A DNA stretch of 64,000 nt from Pseudomonas sp. StFLB209 (GCF_000829415.1 NZ_AP014637.1:2554001-2618000); one strand, 5' to 3'; shown: positions 27,069 through 36,105, counted from the stretch's first letter. A program made the numbers and translations. The notes: generated from the letters alone by a model not told the origin.

Positions 27069-28025
27069 ATGAAAGTCCTATTTCTGGTCCAGAAAGAACA
27101 ACGCGCCATCCTGGACCGCCTGTACGAAGGCGTTGCCGCCTACAGCGACTGCGACCTGCGCTGGCTGACCTCCGAGGAGCAGCGCGACTTGCGCGGTTAT
27201 TTCCGCCGTGAAGTGGACGTGAGCAAGTACGACCGGATCGTGTTTTTCCTGCGTTTCAAGCAGGAGGTACGGCAAGTGGCCTTCATTCGCAGCATCCCCA
27301 ACCTGGTGATCCTCGAACACGACGCCTACCAGAACTACATCAACTGCAAGTACACCGGAAAATTCAGCTCGCATTACCAGAAGTTGCCCTGGGCCCGGGT
27401 CATTACCTCGGGGTACGTGGTGACCGAGCGGCTGCGTGGCGAAGGCTTTGATGCGGTGTTTGTGCCCAAGGGGTATGACCAGAGCCTGTTGCAAGGCCGC
27501 GGGCGTGAGCGGGACATCGAGCTGGCGTTTGTCGGCAGCACCAAGAGCGTGGCCTACAGCGGTCGCAAGGCGTTTCTTGATGAGTTGGCCAAGGTCGAGC
27601 CGCTGCTGGTCACCCGCACCAAGTCCGGTGAAGAATATTGCGAGACCCTCAACCGGATCCGCTTTTTCGTCAGTGCCGATGTCGGCATGGGCGAGTACAT
27701 GATCAAGAACTTTGAGGCCATGGCCTGCGGTTGTGTGCTGTTGGCCTTCGATCAGGGCAGCGAGGAAAACCGCGCGCTGGGCTTCAAGGATATGCACAAC
27801 ATCGTGCTGTACAGCGATATCGATGAGCTGCGCCGCAAGCTGCAGCAGTTACGTGAAGATCCGCAACTGGTCGCGGAAATCTCCCGCAACGGGCAGACTT
27901 TGGCCGAGCAACGCTATACATTCCATGCCCTTGGCAAAGCCATCGTCGAGGCCATGCAGGCACCGTTGCGTGCCCGCCCGACACTTGGCCTGCTGGAGCG
28001 GATACGTGCCTGGCTGGGCGTGTGA
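27069..28025 (+). CDS. ssg: Cell-surface sugar glycosyltransferase, Ssg-like
   Basis: A 318-residue GT-B-like protein placed as PA5001 (ssg), needed for normal LPS and surface polysaccharide. MKVLFLVQKEQRAILDRLYEG opens it, and the family's FFVSADVGMGEYMIKNFEAMACGCVLLAF block near 210-235 matches a retaining GT4-type donor site (EAMACG). The ATG at 27069 follows AAGGAAATCC. It is 37 bases after dnpA and 30 bases before the next gene, so probably in the same transcript. Acceptor unknown. Confidence 0.8.
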   Translation: MKVLFLVQKEQRAILDRLYEGVAAYSDCDLRWLTSEEQRDLRGYFRREVDVSKYDRIVFFLRFKQEVRQVAFIRSIPNLVILEHDAYQNYINCKYTGKFSSHYQKLPWARVITSGYVVTERLRGEGFDAVFVPKGYDQSLLQGRGRERDIELAFVGSTKSVAYSGRKAFLDELAKVEPLLVTRTKSGEEYCETLNRIRFFVSADVGMGEYMIKNFEAMACGCVLLAFDQGSEENRALGFKDMHNIVLYSDIDELRRKLQQLREDPQLVAEISRNGQTLAEQRYTFHALGKAIVEAMQAPLRARPTLGLLERIRAWLGV

Positions 28026-28055
28026 TGGCCGTGAACATTCAATGATCGAGAATTC

Positions 28056-28829
28056 ATGATGGTATTCAGCGAAAACAGCGATATCACGCTGGTGGTCACC
28101 AGTTGCGGTCGTTTCGACCTGTTGAAGCGCACCCTGGAGACCTTCGACCGGTTCAACACGGCACCCATCCGTCATGTGCTGATTACCGAGGACTCAGGCG
28201 ACGAGCAGGTCCGCGACTGCATCCCGGAACACTGGCGGGCGCACACCCGGTTCATCGTCAACAACCCCAAGCTGGGCCAGATGCGCTCGGTGGACGCCGC
28301 GTATGCATTGATCGAAACCGGTTGGGTGTTTCATTGCGAGGACGACTGGGATTTCTACCGTCCCGGCTTTATCGAAGAATCGATGGCCCTGCTGGTCAAC
28401 GACCCGCAAGCGCTGCAGGTCTGGCTGCGCAGTTTCAATCATGACCTGATGGTGCACAGCCCGTATGTGTTCCTCAACGAGCGCGAAGTGTTCGACGGTA
28501 TCGCGTTCTACAAGCTCGGCTCACACAAGCCTGAGTGGCAGGGGTTTTCTTTCAATCCCGGTCTGCGGCGCCTGGTTGATTACCAACGGCATGCCCCGTA
28601 TGCCGGGCACGGCGGTGAAAAAAAGCTGTCACAGCTTTACGCTGGCGAAAACCGCTATGCGCTGATCCTCGAAAACGATGCGGTCCTGCATACCGGTTTC
28701 GGCAGCCACGTGGTGGTGTCGCAGGAACGCCTGGACAAGAAGCGCCGCAAGCAGCGTGACCGCGTCAAGCTGCTCGTCACACTGGCTGCAGGTCTGATAA
28801 TAGGTTGGTTGCTCAATAATGTTGCCTGA
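28056..28829 (+). CDS. wapR: GT2 family core glycosyltransferase, WapR-like
   Basis: GT-A type glycosyltransferase of 257 residues. ITLVVTSCGRFDLLKRTLETF is the GT2 start, and the metal-binding acidic motif is HCEDDWDFY near residue 95. Position matches WapR (PA5000), the alpha-1,3-rhamnosyltransferase that makes the O-antigen-accepting core glycoform. A single C-terminal hydrophobic helix (VTLAAGLIIGWLLNN) anchors it in the membrane. The first two codons are both ATG (28056 or 28059). It overlaps waaL by 11 bases. Confidence 0.72.
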   Translation: MMVFSENSDITLVVTSCGRFDLLKRTLETFDRFNTAPIRHVLITEDSGDEQVRDCIPEHWRAHTRFIVNNPKLGQMRSVDAAYALIETGWVFHCEDDWDFYRPGFIEESMALLVNDPQALQVWLRSFNHDLMVHSPYVFLNEREVFDGIAFYKLGSHKPEWQGFSFNPGLRRLVDYQRHAPYAGHGGEKKLSQLYAGENRYALILENDAVLHTGFGSHVVVSQERLDKKRRKQRDRVKLLVTLAAGLIIGWLLNNVA

Positions 28830-29970
28830 GGGGACCCGCACGCCGTTCAGCAAAAGCCAGCTTTACTTTGGCGCTGCGCTGGCGGCTTTTCTGCTGAGTT
28901 TTCTGCTGCATGACTCGGCCAAGTTCACCAACAACCTGTTCTATGGGGCAATGGCCCTGCCGGGGCTGTTTTTCCTGATCAAACACAAGGGCGCGGGCCT
29001 GTTTGGCCAGCCACTGGCCAGAATATGGGCGGCGTTCCTGTTGTGGTTTCTGGTGCCGGCGGTGTTTTCTGCCGATTTCCAGTTCTACAAGCATATTGCC
29101 TATGTCAGCCTGTTCGTGTTCGTCATCGCCGGCCTGGTGCCGGTCACGCTGTTCAGTGGCGGGCTGTTCGTGCGTGGGCTGTTCTGGACCATTTGCCTGT
29201 ATATTTTCGCGGGCAGCCTGCATAGCTGGTGGACCGGGCAGTTTGTGTTCGGTCAGCGGGTGGCGATCTTGCCGGGCCGGCTGGACAACGTGATTTACAG
29301 CAGCGCGTGGCTGGTCTGTGCCTTGGGCCTGGCCCTGCCGTTGTGGGTGCGCCAGCGGCGCTGGATCGAGGCGTTCTGCGCCATCGCCCTGACGCTGCTG
29401 GCTGCGGCCTTCGTCGTGCAGACCCGCACTGCGCTGGTGGGCTTTGCGTTGCTGGCCGGGCTTTGGGGGTTGTACGTGGTGTACCGTTACCCGCTCAAGG
29501 GCGCCATGGCCCTGCTGGTTATCGCGGCTTCGGTCAGTGCTGCGATCTGGCTGTGCTGGGAAGAGCAGTGGGTCCGGCTGCTGTTTGTCAGGGGTGACTC
29601 ATTCCGTATCGAGCTGTTCGAGATCATGACTTCGGAATGGGCGCACTGCGGCTGGACGCTGGGTTGCGGGGTCAATTTCCAGACCACGCAGACCCTGACC
29701 GGCGGCATACCGATCCAGCATCCGCACAACATTTTCGTCTCCATGGGCCTGTACACCGGCGCGGTATCGCTGGTGCTGTTCTTGCTGGTGATGGCTCTGA
29801 CCCTGTGGCAGGCCTGGCGCCTGCGCGATGCCTGGGGTTGCTACCTGCTGTGTGCGCTGGTGATGCTCAACTTCGACGGCAGCAAGCTGGTGGGTAACCC
29901 CGATGAGCTATGGCTATTGGTACTGTTGCCGGCGGCAATGATTCTGGGCCGCCGAGTGCAACAGCGGTAG
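28819..29970 (+). CDS. waaL: O-antigen ligase
   Basis: Polytopic inner-membrane protein that joins undecaprenyl-linked O-antigen to the lipid A-core on the periplasmic side. The 383-residue sequence is mostly hydrophobic helices (about ten to twelve), with a large periplasmic loop in the second half. HPHNIFVSMG contains the histidine essential in WaaL enzymes, and QTRTALVGFALLAG holds a conserved arginine. The ATG at 28819 lies within the end of wapR. It converges with the following minus-strand gene, 11 bases away. Confidence 0.9.
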   Translation: MLPEGTRTPFSKSQLYFGAALAAFLLSFLLHDSAKFTNNLFYGAMALPGLFFLIKHKGAGLFGQPLARIWAAFLLWFLVPAVFSADFQFYKHIAYVSLFVFVIAGLVPVTLFSGGLFVRGLFWTICLYIFAGSLHSWWTGQFVFGQRVAILPGRLDNVIYSSAWLVCALGLALPLWVRQRRWIEAFCAIALTLLAAAFVVQTRTALVGFALLAGLWGLYVVYRYPLKGAMALLVIAASVSAAIWLCWEEQWVRLLFVRGDSFRIELFEIMTSEWAHCGWTLGCGVNFQTTQTLTGGIPIQHPHNIFVSMGLYTGAVSLVLFLLVMALTLWQAWRLRDAWGCYLLCALVMLNFDGSKLVGNPDELWLLVLLPAAMILGRRVQQR

Positions 29971-29981
29971 GCGCGGCAAGC

Positions 29982-30620
29982 TCAGGCAATCGCCAGCTTG
30001 AGCTCTGCCTCACTGCACTGGCTCTGGGCGCTCAGGTAACCCTGGAAGAACGCCGGGTTGTCCTCGCCCAGCAGCCACTGGCGGTCTTCGGCGTAGCGCA
30101 GCATATGCTTGAAGTTGCGCAGGCGCAGTGATTTGCGCAGTGGCTGGCGGAAGGTCTTCATGTCCGCGATGTCGATCAGGCCCAGCTCGCTGTCCGGGGT
30201 CAGTACCACATTGCCCAGGTGCGCCGAGCGAAAGTAGATGCCTTTCTCATGCAGCCCGGCAATGAAACGCCCCAGTTGGCGACGCAGTTCATCGTCGGTG
30301 CCGGCACTGCCCAGCAACTGACGCAGGGTCTGCCCGGCCAGGGGCGTGTAATGCACCGCGTCGCGTTTGATCTCGGCAATCCTGAATACGCTGCGCACCT
30401 GCGGGCAGGGCACCGCGCGCTGGGCCAGGGTCAGGCAGTTGTCGGCGAAGCGGCTGGCGTACGGATACCAGGCCGCCGAGCTGATCAGGCGTTTGCGACG
30501 AAACAGTTTGAGCATCGAACCGTCACTCAGGCGCAGTACCTTGTCGCCTGTGCCATCAGCCTCCAGGACTTCTGCGCCCTGGACCAGGTCAAGGTAGCGG
30601 GCATGATCAAGTGGCTGCAT
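29982..30620 (-). CDS. Small LPS kinase-like protein (PA4998 / 'toluene tolerance' type)
   Basis: A 212-residue kinase-like protein of the InaA family. The ATG at 30620 is preceded by CGGAGTTTCG; farther upstream the frame runs into the MITE-like repeat and is not coding. LKLFRRKRLI supplies the ATP lysine and LIDIADMKTF the metal-binding aspartate, but the catalytic loop reads FRSAHLGNVVL without the usual HxD aspartate. Placed between waaL and msbA, as PA4998 in PAO1, it probably acts on LPS. Older genome annotations call this family 'toluene tolerance protein'. Confidence 0.78.
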   Translation of the reverse strand: MQPLDHARYLDLVQGAEVLEADGTGDKVLRLSDGSMLKLFRRKRLISSAAWYPYASRFADNCLTLAQRAVPCPQVRSVFRIAEIKRDAVHYTPLAGQTLRQLLGSAGTDDELRRQLGRFIAGLHEKGIYFRSAHLGNVVLTPDSELGLIDIADMKTFRQPLRKSLRLRNFKHMLRYAEDRQWLLGEDNPAFFQGYLSAQSQCSEAELKLAIA

Positions 30621-30668
30621 CGAAACTCCGACTGGCAGGCATGGAAAGCCGACTATGTTACCCCACTG

Positions 30669-30806
30669 GGCACCTCTAAAAACTACCTGCGTGGCCATCG
30701 CGTTGTTGAAATCAGGCTCAAAATGCTCATTTACAACATGTAAATTCCGCTTTCTCGCCTTATTTCGCCTGGCGCTGACTGCCTCGCCTACGTTTTTAGA
30801 GGCACC
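30669..30806. repeat. 138-bp MITE-like element with terminal inverted repeats
   Basis: GGCACCTCTAAAAAC at the left end and the reverse complement of GGTGCCTCTAAAAAC at the right end match at 13 of 15 positions. A perfect internal palindrome, ATTTACA-ACA-TGTAAAT, lies at 30729-30745. The element encodes no protein, and fills most of the 250-base gap between the PA4998-like gene and msbA. I recall similar short elements in other Pseudomonas genomes. Confidence 0.75.
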
Positions 30807-30870
30807 CCGCTGAACTGCCACAAAAACCGCTTGTGATACAATTGCACTCTTTTTGACTTGACGGATTCCC

Positions 30871-32673
30871 ATGGCAAGCAACGAATCGTCCACGCAGTCC
30901 AGCGTGAAGATCTACCTACGCCTGTTGTCCTATGTGCGTCCGTATGTGGGCATTTTCCTGCTCAGTATCATCGGTTTCGTGATCTTCGCCTCCACCCAGC
31001 CGATGCTGGCTGGCATTCTCAAGTACTTCGTCGACGGATTGACCAACCCGGAGGCGGCGCTGTTTCCCAACGTGCCGTACCTCAAAGACTTGCAACTGCT
31101 GCATGCCGTGCCGCTGCTGATCGTGCTGATCGCGGCCTGGCAAGGGCTGGGCTCGTTTCTGGGTAACTACTTTCTGGCCAAGGTGTCGCTGGGGCTGGTC
31201 CACGACCTGCGCGTCGAGCTGTTCAACAAGCTGATGGTGCTGCCAAACCGCTATTTCGACACCACCAACTCCGGCCATCTGATCTCGCGCATTACCTTCA
31301 ATGTGACCATGGTGACCGGCGCCGCCACTGACGCCATCAAGGTGGTGATCCGTGAGGGCCTGACGGTGGTGTTCCTGTTTATCTACCTGTTGTGGATGAA
31401 CTGGAAGCTGACCCTGGTGATGCTGGCGATCCTGCCGTTGATCGCGGTTATGGTTGGCAGTGCCAGCAAGAAGTTTCGCAAGCAGAGCAAGAAAATCCAG
31501 GTGGCGATGGGCGACGTTACCCACGTGGCTTCGGAAACCATTCAGGGTTATCGCGTGGTGCGCAGCTTCGGCGGCGAACGCTACGAGATGGACCGTTTCG
31601 CCAAGGCCAGCGACAGCAACACTGAAAAGCAGTTGCGCATGACCAAGACCGGCGCGGTGTACACGCCGATGCTGCAACTGGTGATCTACAGCGCCATGGC
31701 GGTGCTGATGTTCCTGGTGCTGTTGCTGCGCGGTGAAGCCACTGCCGGTGACCTGGTGGCCTATATCACCGCCGCCGGTTTGTTGCCCAAGCCGATCCGC
31801 CAGTTGTCGGAAGTCAGCTCGACCATCCAGAAAGGCGTTGCCGGTGCCGAGAGCATCTTCGAGCAGCTCGACGTCCCGGCGGAGGTCGATACCGGGACTT
31901 ACCAGCGTGAACGTGTGCAGGGCCGCCTGGAGGTTAAGAACCTCAGCTTTACCTACCCTGAAACCGAGCGTGTGGTCCTCGACGACATCAGCTTTGTCGC
32001 AGAGCCTGGGCAGATGATCGCGCTGGTCGGCCGCTCCGGGAGTGGCAAGTCAACCCTGGCCAATCTGATCCCGCGTTTTTATCCCCATGAAACCGGGCAG
32101 ATCCTGCTTGATGGGGTGGATATCAACGATTATCGGCTGACTAACCTGCGCCGCCACATTGCGCAGGTCAACCAGAGCGTCACGCTGTTCAACGACAGTG
32201 TTGCCAATAACATCGCCTACGGCGACCTGGCCGGTGCTCCGCGTGAAGATGTCGAGACTGCCGCAGCCGCAGCCTATGCCAAGGAATTCATCGACCGTCT
32301 GCCCGAAGGCTTCGAAACCGAGGTGGGTGAGAACGGCGTGCTGCTGTCCGGTGGCCAGCGCCAGCGTCTGGCAATTGCCAGGGCATTGCTCAAAAACGCC
32401 CCGTTGCTGATTCTCGACGAAGCGACTTCGGCGCTCGATACCGAGTCCGAGCGGCACATCCAGGGGGCACTGGATTCGGTCATGCAAGGTCGCACTACGC
32501 TGGTCATCGCCCACCGGCTGTCGACCATCGAGAAAGCCGACCTGATTCTGGTCATGGACGGCGGACGCATCGTCGAGCGCGGTACCCACACTCAGTTGCT
32601 GGCCGAGAACGGTTATTACGCCCGCCTGCATGCCATGGGGCTGGACGAGCCGTCACCTGTGGGTGCTATCTGA
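30871..32673 (+). CDS. msbA: Lipid A export ATP-binding/permease protein MsbA
   Basis: ABC exporter that flips lipid A-core across the inner membrane with ATP. The 600-residue half-transporter has an N-terminal six-helix membrane domain (about 1-330) and a C-terminal ATPase with Walker A GRSGSGKST, signature LSGGQRQR and Walker B LLILDEATSALD. The start ATG follows ACTTGACGGATTCCC. It is followed by a hairpin terminator, so hldE probably has its own promoter. It belongs functionally with the core genes upstream. Confidence 0.97.
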   Translation: MASNESSTQSSVKIYLRLLSYVRPYVGIFLLSIIGFVIFASTQPMLAGILKYFVDGLTNPEAALFPNVPYLKDLQLLHAVPLLIVLIAAWQGLGSFLGNYFLAKVSLGLVHDLRVELFNKLMVLPNRYFDTTNSGHLISRITFNVTMVTGAATDAIKVVIREGLTVVFLFIYLLWMNWKLTLVMLAILPLIAVMVGSASKKFRKQSKKIQVAMGDVTHVASETIQGYRVVRSFGGERYEMDRFAKASDSNTEKQLRMTKTGAVYTPMLQLVIYSAMAVLMFLVLLLRGEATAGDLVAYITAAGLLPKPIRQLSEVSSTIQKGVAGAESIFEQLDVPAEVDTGTYQRERVQGRLEVKNLSFTYPETERVVLDDISFVAEPGQMIALVGRSGSGKSTLANLIPRFYPHETGQILLDGVDINDYRLTNLRRHIAQVNQSVTLFNDSVANNIAYGDLAGAPREDVETAAAAAYAKEFIDRLPEGFETEVGENGVLLSGGQRQRLAIARALLKNAPLLILDEATSALDTESERHIQGALDSVMQGRTTLVIAHRLSTIEKADLILVMDGGRIVERGTHTQLLAENGYYARLHAMGLDEPSPVGAI

Positions 32674-32681
32674 TACTGCCG

Positions 32682-32711
32682 GGCGGGTTCACTGAACCTG
32701 CCAGGCTTTTC
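32682..32711 (+). terminator. Hairpin terminator after msbA
   Basis: GGCGGGTTC/GAACCTGCC forms a 9-bp stem (one G-T pair) with a 3-base loop, followed by a short T run in AGGCTTTTC. It begins 9 bases after the msbA stop. Confidence 0.6.
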
Positions 32712-32767
32712 ACCGTCAACCGGCAATCTTCTGCGACAGCGCCGCAAGCTGTTCGTAGTGGCCCCTG

Positions 32768-32776
32768 TGCTAAGAT
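32768..32776 (+). promoter_or_regulatory. Candidate extended -10 promoter element of hldE
   Basis: TGCTAAGAT fits an extended -10 element and lies 34 bases before the hldE start, downstream of the msbA terminator. No strong -35 is visible, as often with extended -10 promoters. Confidence 0.35.
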
Positions 32777-32810
32777 TCGCCCCTTGTTCAGTTCTGCCAA
32801 GGTCGCTCAT

Positions 32811-34232
32811 ATGAAGTTATCCATGCCGCGTTTCGATCAAGCGCCTGTCCTGGTGGTGGGTGATGTCATGCTCGACCGTTACTGGCATGGTGGTACCTCG
32901 CGCATTTCTCCCGAGGCGCCCGTGCCGGTGGTCAAGGTCGACCAGATCGAAGACCGGCCCGGCGGTGCTGCCAACGTCGCGTTGAACATCGCAGCCCTCG
33001 GTGCACCGGCCTCGCTGGTCGGTGTGACTGGCGAGGACGAGGCCGCCGAGAGCCTGGACAACAGCCTCAAGGCTGCCGGTGTCCGGGCGCGTTTCCAGCG
33101 CATTGCCCACCAGCCGACCATCGTCAAGTTGCGGGTCATGAGCCGTCATCAGCAATTGCTGCGCATTGATTTCGAAGAGCCCTTCGCCACTGACGCGCTG
33201 GCCCTGAGTGTCGAGGTCGATACATTGCTCGACGGCGTCAAAGTGCTGGTGCTGTCCGACTATGGCAAGGGCGCGCTGAAGAACCACCAGGTCCTGATCA
33301 AATCTGCCCGCGAGCGCGGCATCGCGGTGCTGGCCGACCCCAAGGGCAAGGATTTCTCGATCTATCGCGGCGCCAGCCTGATCACCCCGAACCTCAGCGA
33401 GTTCGAAGCTATTGTTGGCCACTGCCGTGACGAGAACGACCTGGTCAGCAAAGGTGCTGAGCTGTTGCAGGCGCTGGACCTTGGCGCTTTGCTGGTGACC
33501 CGTGGCGAGCATGGCATGACCCTGTTGCGCGCCGACCAGCCGGCGCTGCATCTGCCGGCCCGGGCTCGTGAAGTATTCGATGTGACCGGTGCCGGTGATA
33601 CGGTGATCTCCACCCTGGCCGCCGCCCTGGCTGCCGGTGAAGACTTGCCCCACGCCGTGGGGCTGGCCAACCTGGCAGCCAGTATCGTGGTCGGCAAGCT
33701 GGGGACCGCCGCGATCAGTGCCCCGGAGCTGCGCCGCGCCATTCAGCGCGAAGAAGGCACCGAGCGCGGTGTACTGGGTCTTGAGCAACTGCTGCTGGCG
33801 GTCGAGGACGCCCGTGCGCACAACGAGAAGATCGTGTTCACCAATGGCTGCTTCGACATCCTGCATGCCGGTCACGTGACCTATCTGGAGCAGGCCCGCG
33901 CCCAGGGCGATCGCTTGATCGTGGCGATCAACGACGACGCTTCGGTCAGTCGTCTGAAAGGACCGGGCCGGCCGATCAACAGTGTCGACCGGCGCATGGC
34001 GGTACTGGCCGGGCTCGGCGCAGTGGACTGGGTGATCAGCTTCCCGGAAGGCACTCCTGAGAACCTGCTCAGTCACATCAAGCCCGATGTGTTGGTCAAG
34101 GGCGGCGACTACAGTGTCGATCAGGTGGTGGGTGCCGACATCGTGCGCGCCAATGGCGGTGAAGTGAAGGTGCTGGGTCTGGTGGAAAACAGCTCCACCA
34201 CCGCCATCGTCGAGAAAATCCGCCAGCAATAA
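32811..34232 (+). CDS. hldE: Bifunctional heptose 7-phosphate kinase / heptose 1-phosphate adenylyltransferase
   Basis: Makes ADP-heptose precursor for WaaC and WaaF. The 473-residue protein has a PfkB-type sugar kinase domain (about 1-320, with GGAANVALNIAALG and the catalytic VTGAGDTVIST) and a cytidylyltransferase-type domain (about 340-473) with NGCFDILHAGHVTYLEQAR. The ATG at 32811 follows AAGG; upstream in-frame codons do not look like coding sequence. It converges with a minus-strand gene across a 31-base gap that contains a hairpin. Confidence 0.97.
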   Translation: MKLSMPRFDQAPVLVVGDVMLDRYWHGGTSRISPEAPVPVVKVDQIEDRPGGAANVALNIAALGAPASLVGVTGEDEAAESLDNSLKAAGVRARFQRIAHQPTIVKLRVMSRHQQLLRIDFEEPFATDALALSVEVDTLLDGVKVLVLSDYGKGALKNHQVLIKSARERGIAVLADPKGKDFSIYRGASLITPNLSEFEAIVGHCRDENDLVSKGAELLQALDLGALLVTRGEHGMTLLRADQPALHLPARAREVFDVTGAGDTVISTLAAALAAGEDLPHAVGLANLAASIVVGKLGTAAISAPELRRAIQREEGTERGVLGLEQLLLAVEDARAHNEKIVFTNGCFDILHAGHVTYLEQARAQGDRLIVAINDDASVSRLKGPGRPINSVDRRMAVLAGLGAVDWVISFPEGTPENLLSHIKPDVLVKGGDYSVDQVVGADIVRANGGEVKVLGLVENSSTTAIVEKIRQQ

Positions 34233-34238
34233 GTTTGT

Positions 34239-34262
34239 GGCTGCACGCTGATGCGTGCAGCC
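34239..34262. terminator. Bidirectional hairpin between convergent genes
   Basis: GGCTGCACGC/GCGTGCAGCC is a perfect 10-bp stem with a TGAT loop, filling the gap between hldE and the convergent hypothetical gene. It lacks a clear T run but could serve both directions. Confidence 0.55.
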
Positions 34263-34263
34263 G

Positions 34264-35226
34264 TCACTTACCCAGCCTGGAACGGGCGCGGTCCAGCAGC
34301 GCCTTGGCTTTGCCGGTCAACTGTTTCAGACCGCCGCTTTTTTCCGGTGGCGTCAGCCCTTGTTGGCGCAGCCAGTCCTTCCAGCGAATCCGCTCTTCGC
34401 GTACCACCCAGCCTTCCTGGCGGGCAAAACTTTCCGCCAGATGCAAACCGCGGGTACTGACCGGCACCAGCCGGTCTTGCTTGAGGGTATACAGTTCGGG
34501 CAACGGCTCGCCGTTCTCCAGCGGCATCAGGTACAGGTCGGGCTTCTTGCGGTTCAGGCGTGCGACCAGGTACTCGTCTTCAAGCGTCTCGTCGACATGA
34601 AACAGACTGAGCGGCCTGGCATCCCTGGGGATCTCCAGGCGCAGGTCGTAAATCAGTTGCAGTGATGCGGTGGGCAGGTGCACATAGGCTCGCGGTCGTT
34701 CAAGCAGCGCCAGGTTGCCGCAACGCACCGGTTTGGCCGCGCCCGACAGCGGGCTGAGCAGAAACGGCATGGCTTCGCGGTAGTGCAGAGCCGCTGCATA
34801 AGGTGCAGGCAGCCAGGTGTCCTGATAACGCCCGCTCAGCCAGCCCTGTGGCGTCTCGATCAGGCATTCCTCTGCGACTTCCTGAATGGCGGTATGCAGC
34901 GGCAGGCTCATTTCGTGGGCCGGGACATAGCCGGAAATCAGCTTGAGCACCACATCGCCACGGTCCTTGCGCTTTTGCCGCACCAGCACCCAATAATCCC
35001 GGTTCTGCCAGGTGATGGTCAGGCGTACCGAGACCCCGAGATTGGCCAGTTCGATGGCAAAACGTTCGGTATCCGCCACGTCGACCTTGCGCCGGCGTTG
35101 CAGGGTCTGGGCAAAGTTGAGCGGCATGCCGATGCTTTCATAGCTCAGCGCCTCGGGTGTGGCCTCGACGAATAGCGCCAGAGTCTTGAAGTTGCTGGGG
35201 TTTTTCCTTATCAGGGTATGCGGCAT
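34264..35226 (-). CDS. Conserved hypothetical protein with a Nudix-like box
   Basis: A 320-residue soluble protein with no signal peptide. It is equivalent in place to an unnamed PAO1 gene, and pseudomonad annotations sometimes give it a doubtful 'metal ABC transporter ATPase' label; no Walker motif is visible. Residues around 100-125 (GYVPAHE, then AIQEVAEECLI) resemble a Nudix box with two extra residues in the middle and with R and G replaced (QEVAEECLI for REUxEExGU). The C-terminus is rich in Lys/Arg. Function is unknown; a Nudix-fold protein is only a suggestion. The start is the ATG at 35226. Confidence 0.8.
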   Translation of the reverse strand: MPHTLIRKNPSNFKTLALFVEATPEALSYESIGMPLNFAQTLQRRRKVDVADTERFAIELANLGVSVRLTITWQNRDYWVLVRQKRKDRGDVVLKLISGYVPAHEMSLPLHTAIQEVAEECLIETPQGWLSGRYQDTWLPAPYAAALHYREAMPFLLSPLSGAAKPVRCGNLALLERPRAYVHLPTASLQLIYDLRLEIPRDARPLSLFHVDETLEDEYLVARLNRKKPDLYLMPLENGEPLPELYTLKQDRLVPVSTRGLHLAESFARQEGWVVREERIRWKDWLRQQGLTPPEKSGGLKQLTGKAKALLDRARSRLGK

Positions 35227-35289
35227 CTCGGCTCCTTCTTATGGTATGCCACATCAGGGCATCCGTGCGTTGGGGTCGGCCTCCTGCAA

Positions 35290-36105
35290 TCAGCGCTGAC
35301 GGCGAATCACGGCGGCAGCGCTGGCAACGTTGTGCGCCAGATGGACGGGATTGATGGTCCCGACGATGGCACTGGCAACGCCCGGATGCGCAAATAACAG
35401 TTCAAAACTGGCGCGCACCGGGTCGACACCGGGTTCCAGACAGATATGACCGCTGGCCAGCGCTTTTTTCACCAAAATTGCTTTGCCGTGCGCCGCAGCG
35501 TAGTCCAGAACCGGCTTTTCGGTCTGCTCGTTGAAGTTATAGGTCACCATTGCGCAGTCGCCGTCACGCAACGCCAGCAGGCCGCCCTGGACGGTTTTGC
35601 CAGAAAAGCCGAAGTGGCGGATTTTGCCTTCGCGCTTGAGTTCGGCCAGGGTCGGGTAGACCTCGCTGTCGTTGAGAATCGCCAGATCATTGCCGTCGGA
35701 ATGCACCAGCACCAGGTCGATAAAATCGGTTTCCAGACGTTTCAGGCTGCGCTCGACCGAGAGCCGGGTGTGCGCTGCGCTGAAGTCATGGTGCGACTGG
35801 CCGTTGTCGAACTCCTCACCCACCTTGCTGACAATCACCCAGTCGTGACGCTGGCCGCGCAGCAGCGGACCAAGACGCTGCTCACTGGTGCCATAGGCCG
35901 GAGCGGTGTCGATCAGGTTGATGCCCAGCTCGCGTGCCTGGCGCAGCAGGCTGGCCGCTGCCTGGTCATCGGGGATGCTGAAACCGTTGGGGTACTTGAC
36001 CCCTTGGTCGCGGCCCAGTTTTACGGTGCCCAGGCCCAACGGCGAAACGTTCAGGCCAGTGCTGCCCAGCGGGCGGTGCAGTTCATGCAAAGTCGGTAAG
36101 GTCAT
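35290..36105 (-). CDS. Aldo/keto reductase
   Basis: A 271-residue NADPH-dependent oxidoreductase of the AKR fold. LGLGTVKLGRDQ near the start, NLIDTAPAYGTSEQRLG with the catalytic Asp and Tyr region, SLKRLETDFIDLVLVHSDG with the conserved barrel strand and the C-terminal ASAIVGTINPVHL are visible. It equals PA4992 in position. The start ATG overlaps the stop of the upstream FAD oxidoreductase gene by four bases, so the two are co-translated and may act on related compounds. The substrate is unknown. Confidence 0.92.
   Translation of the reverse strand: MTLPTLHELHRPLGSTGLNVSPLGLGTVKLGRDQGVKYPNGFSIPDDQAAASLLRQARELGINLIDTAPAYGTSEQRLGPLLRGQRHDWVIVSKVGEEFDNGQSHHDFSAAHTRLSVERSLKRLETDFIDLVLVHSDGNDLAILNDSEVYPTLAELKREGKIRHFGFSGKTVQGGLLALRDGDCAMVTYNFNEQTEKPVLDYAAAHGKAILVKKALASGHICLEPGVDPVRASFELLFAHPGVASAIVGTINPVHLAHNVASAAAVIRRQR

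Noticed and set aside
30621..30893. N-terminal extension of the PA4998-like protein
   Set aside because: The extended frame runs through the MITE-like element; a good ribosome site precedes the ATG at 30620.
32817..34229. A 470-codon minus-strand frame opposite hldE
   Set aside because: Shadow of a conserved bifunctional enzyme; no motif in the antisense product.
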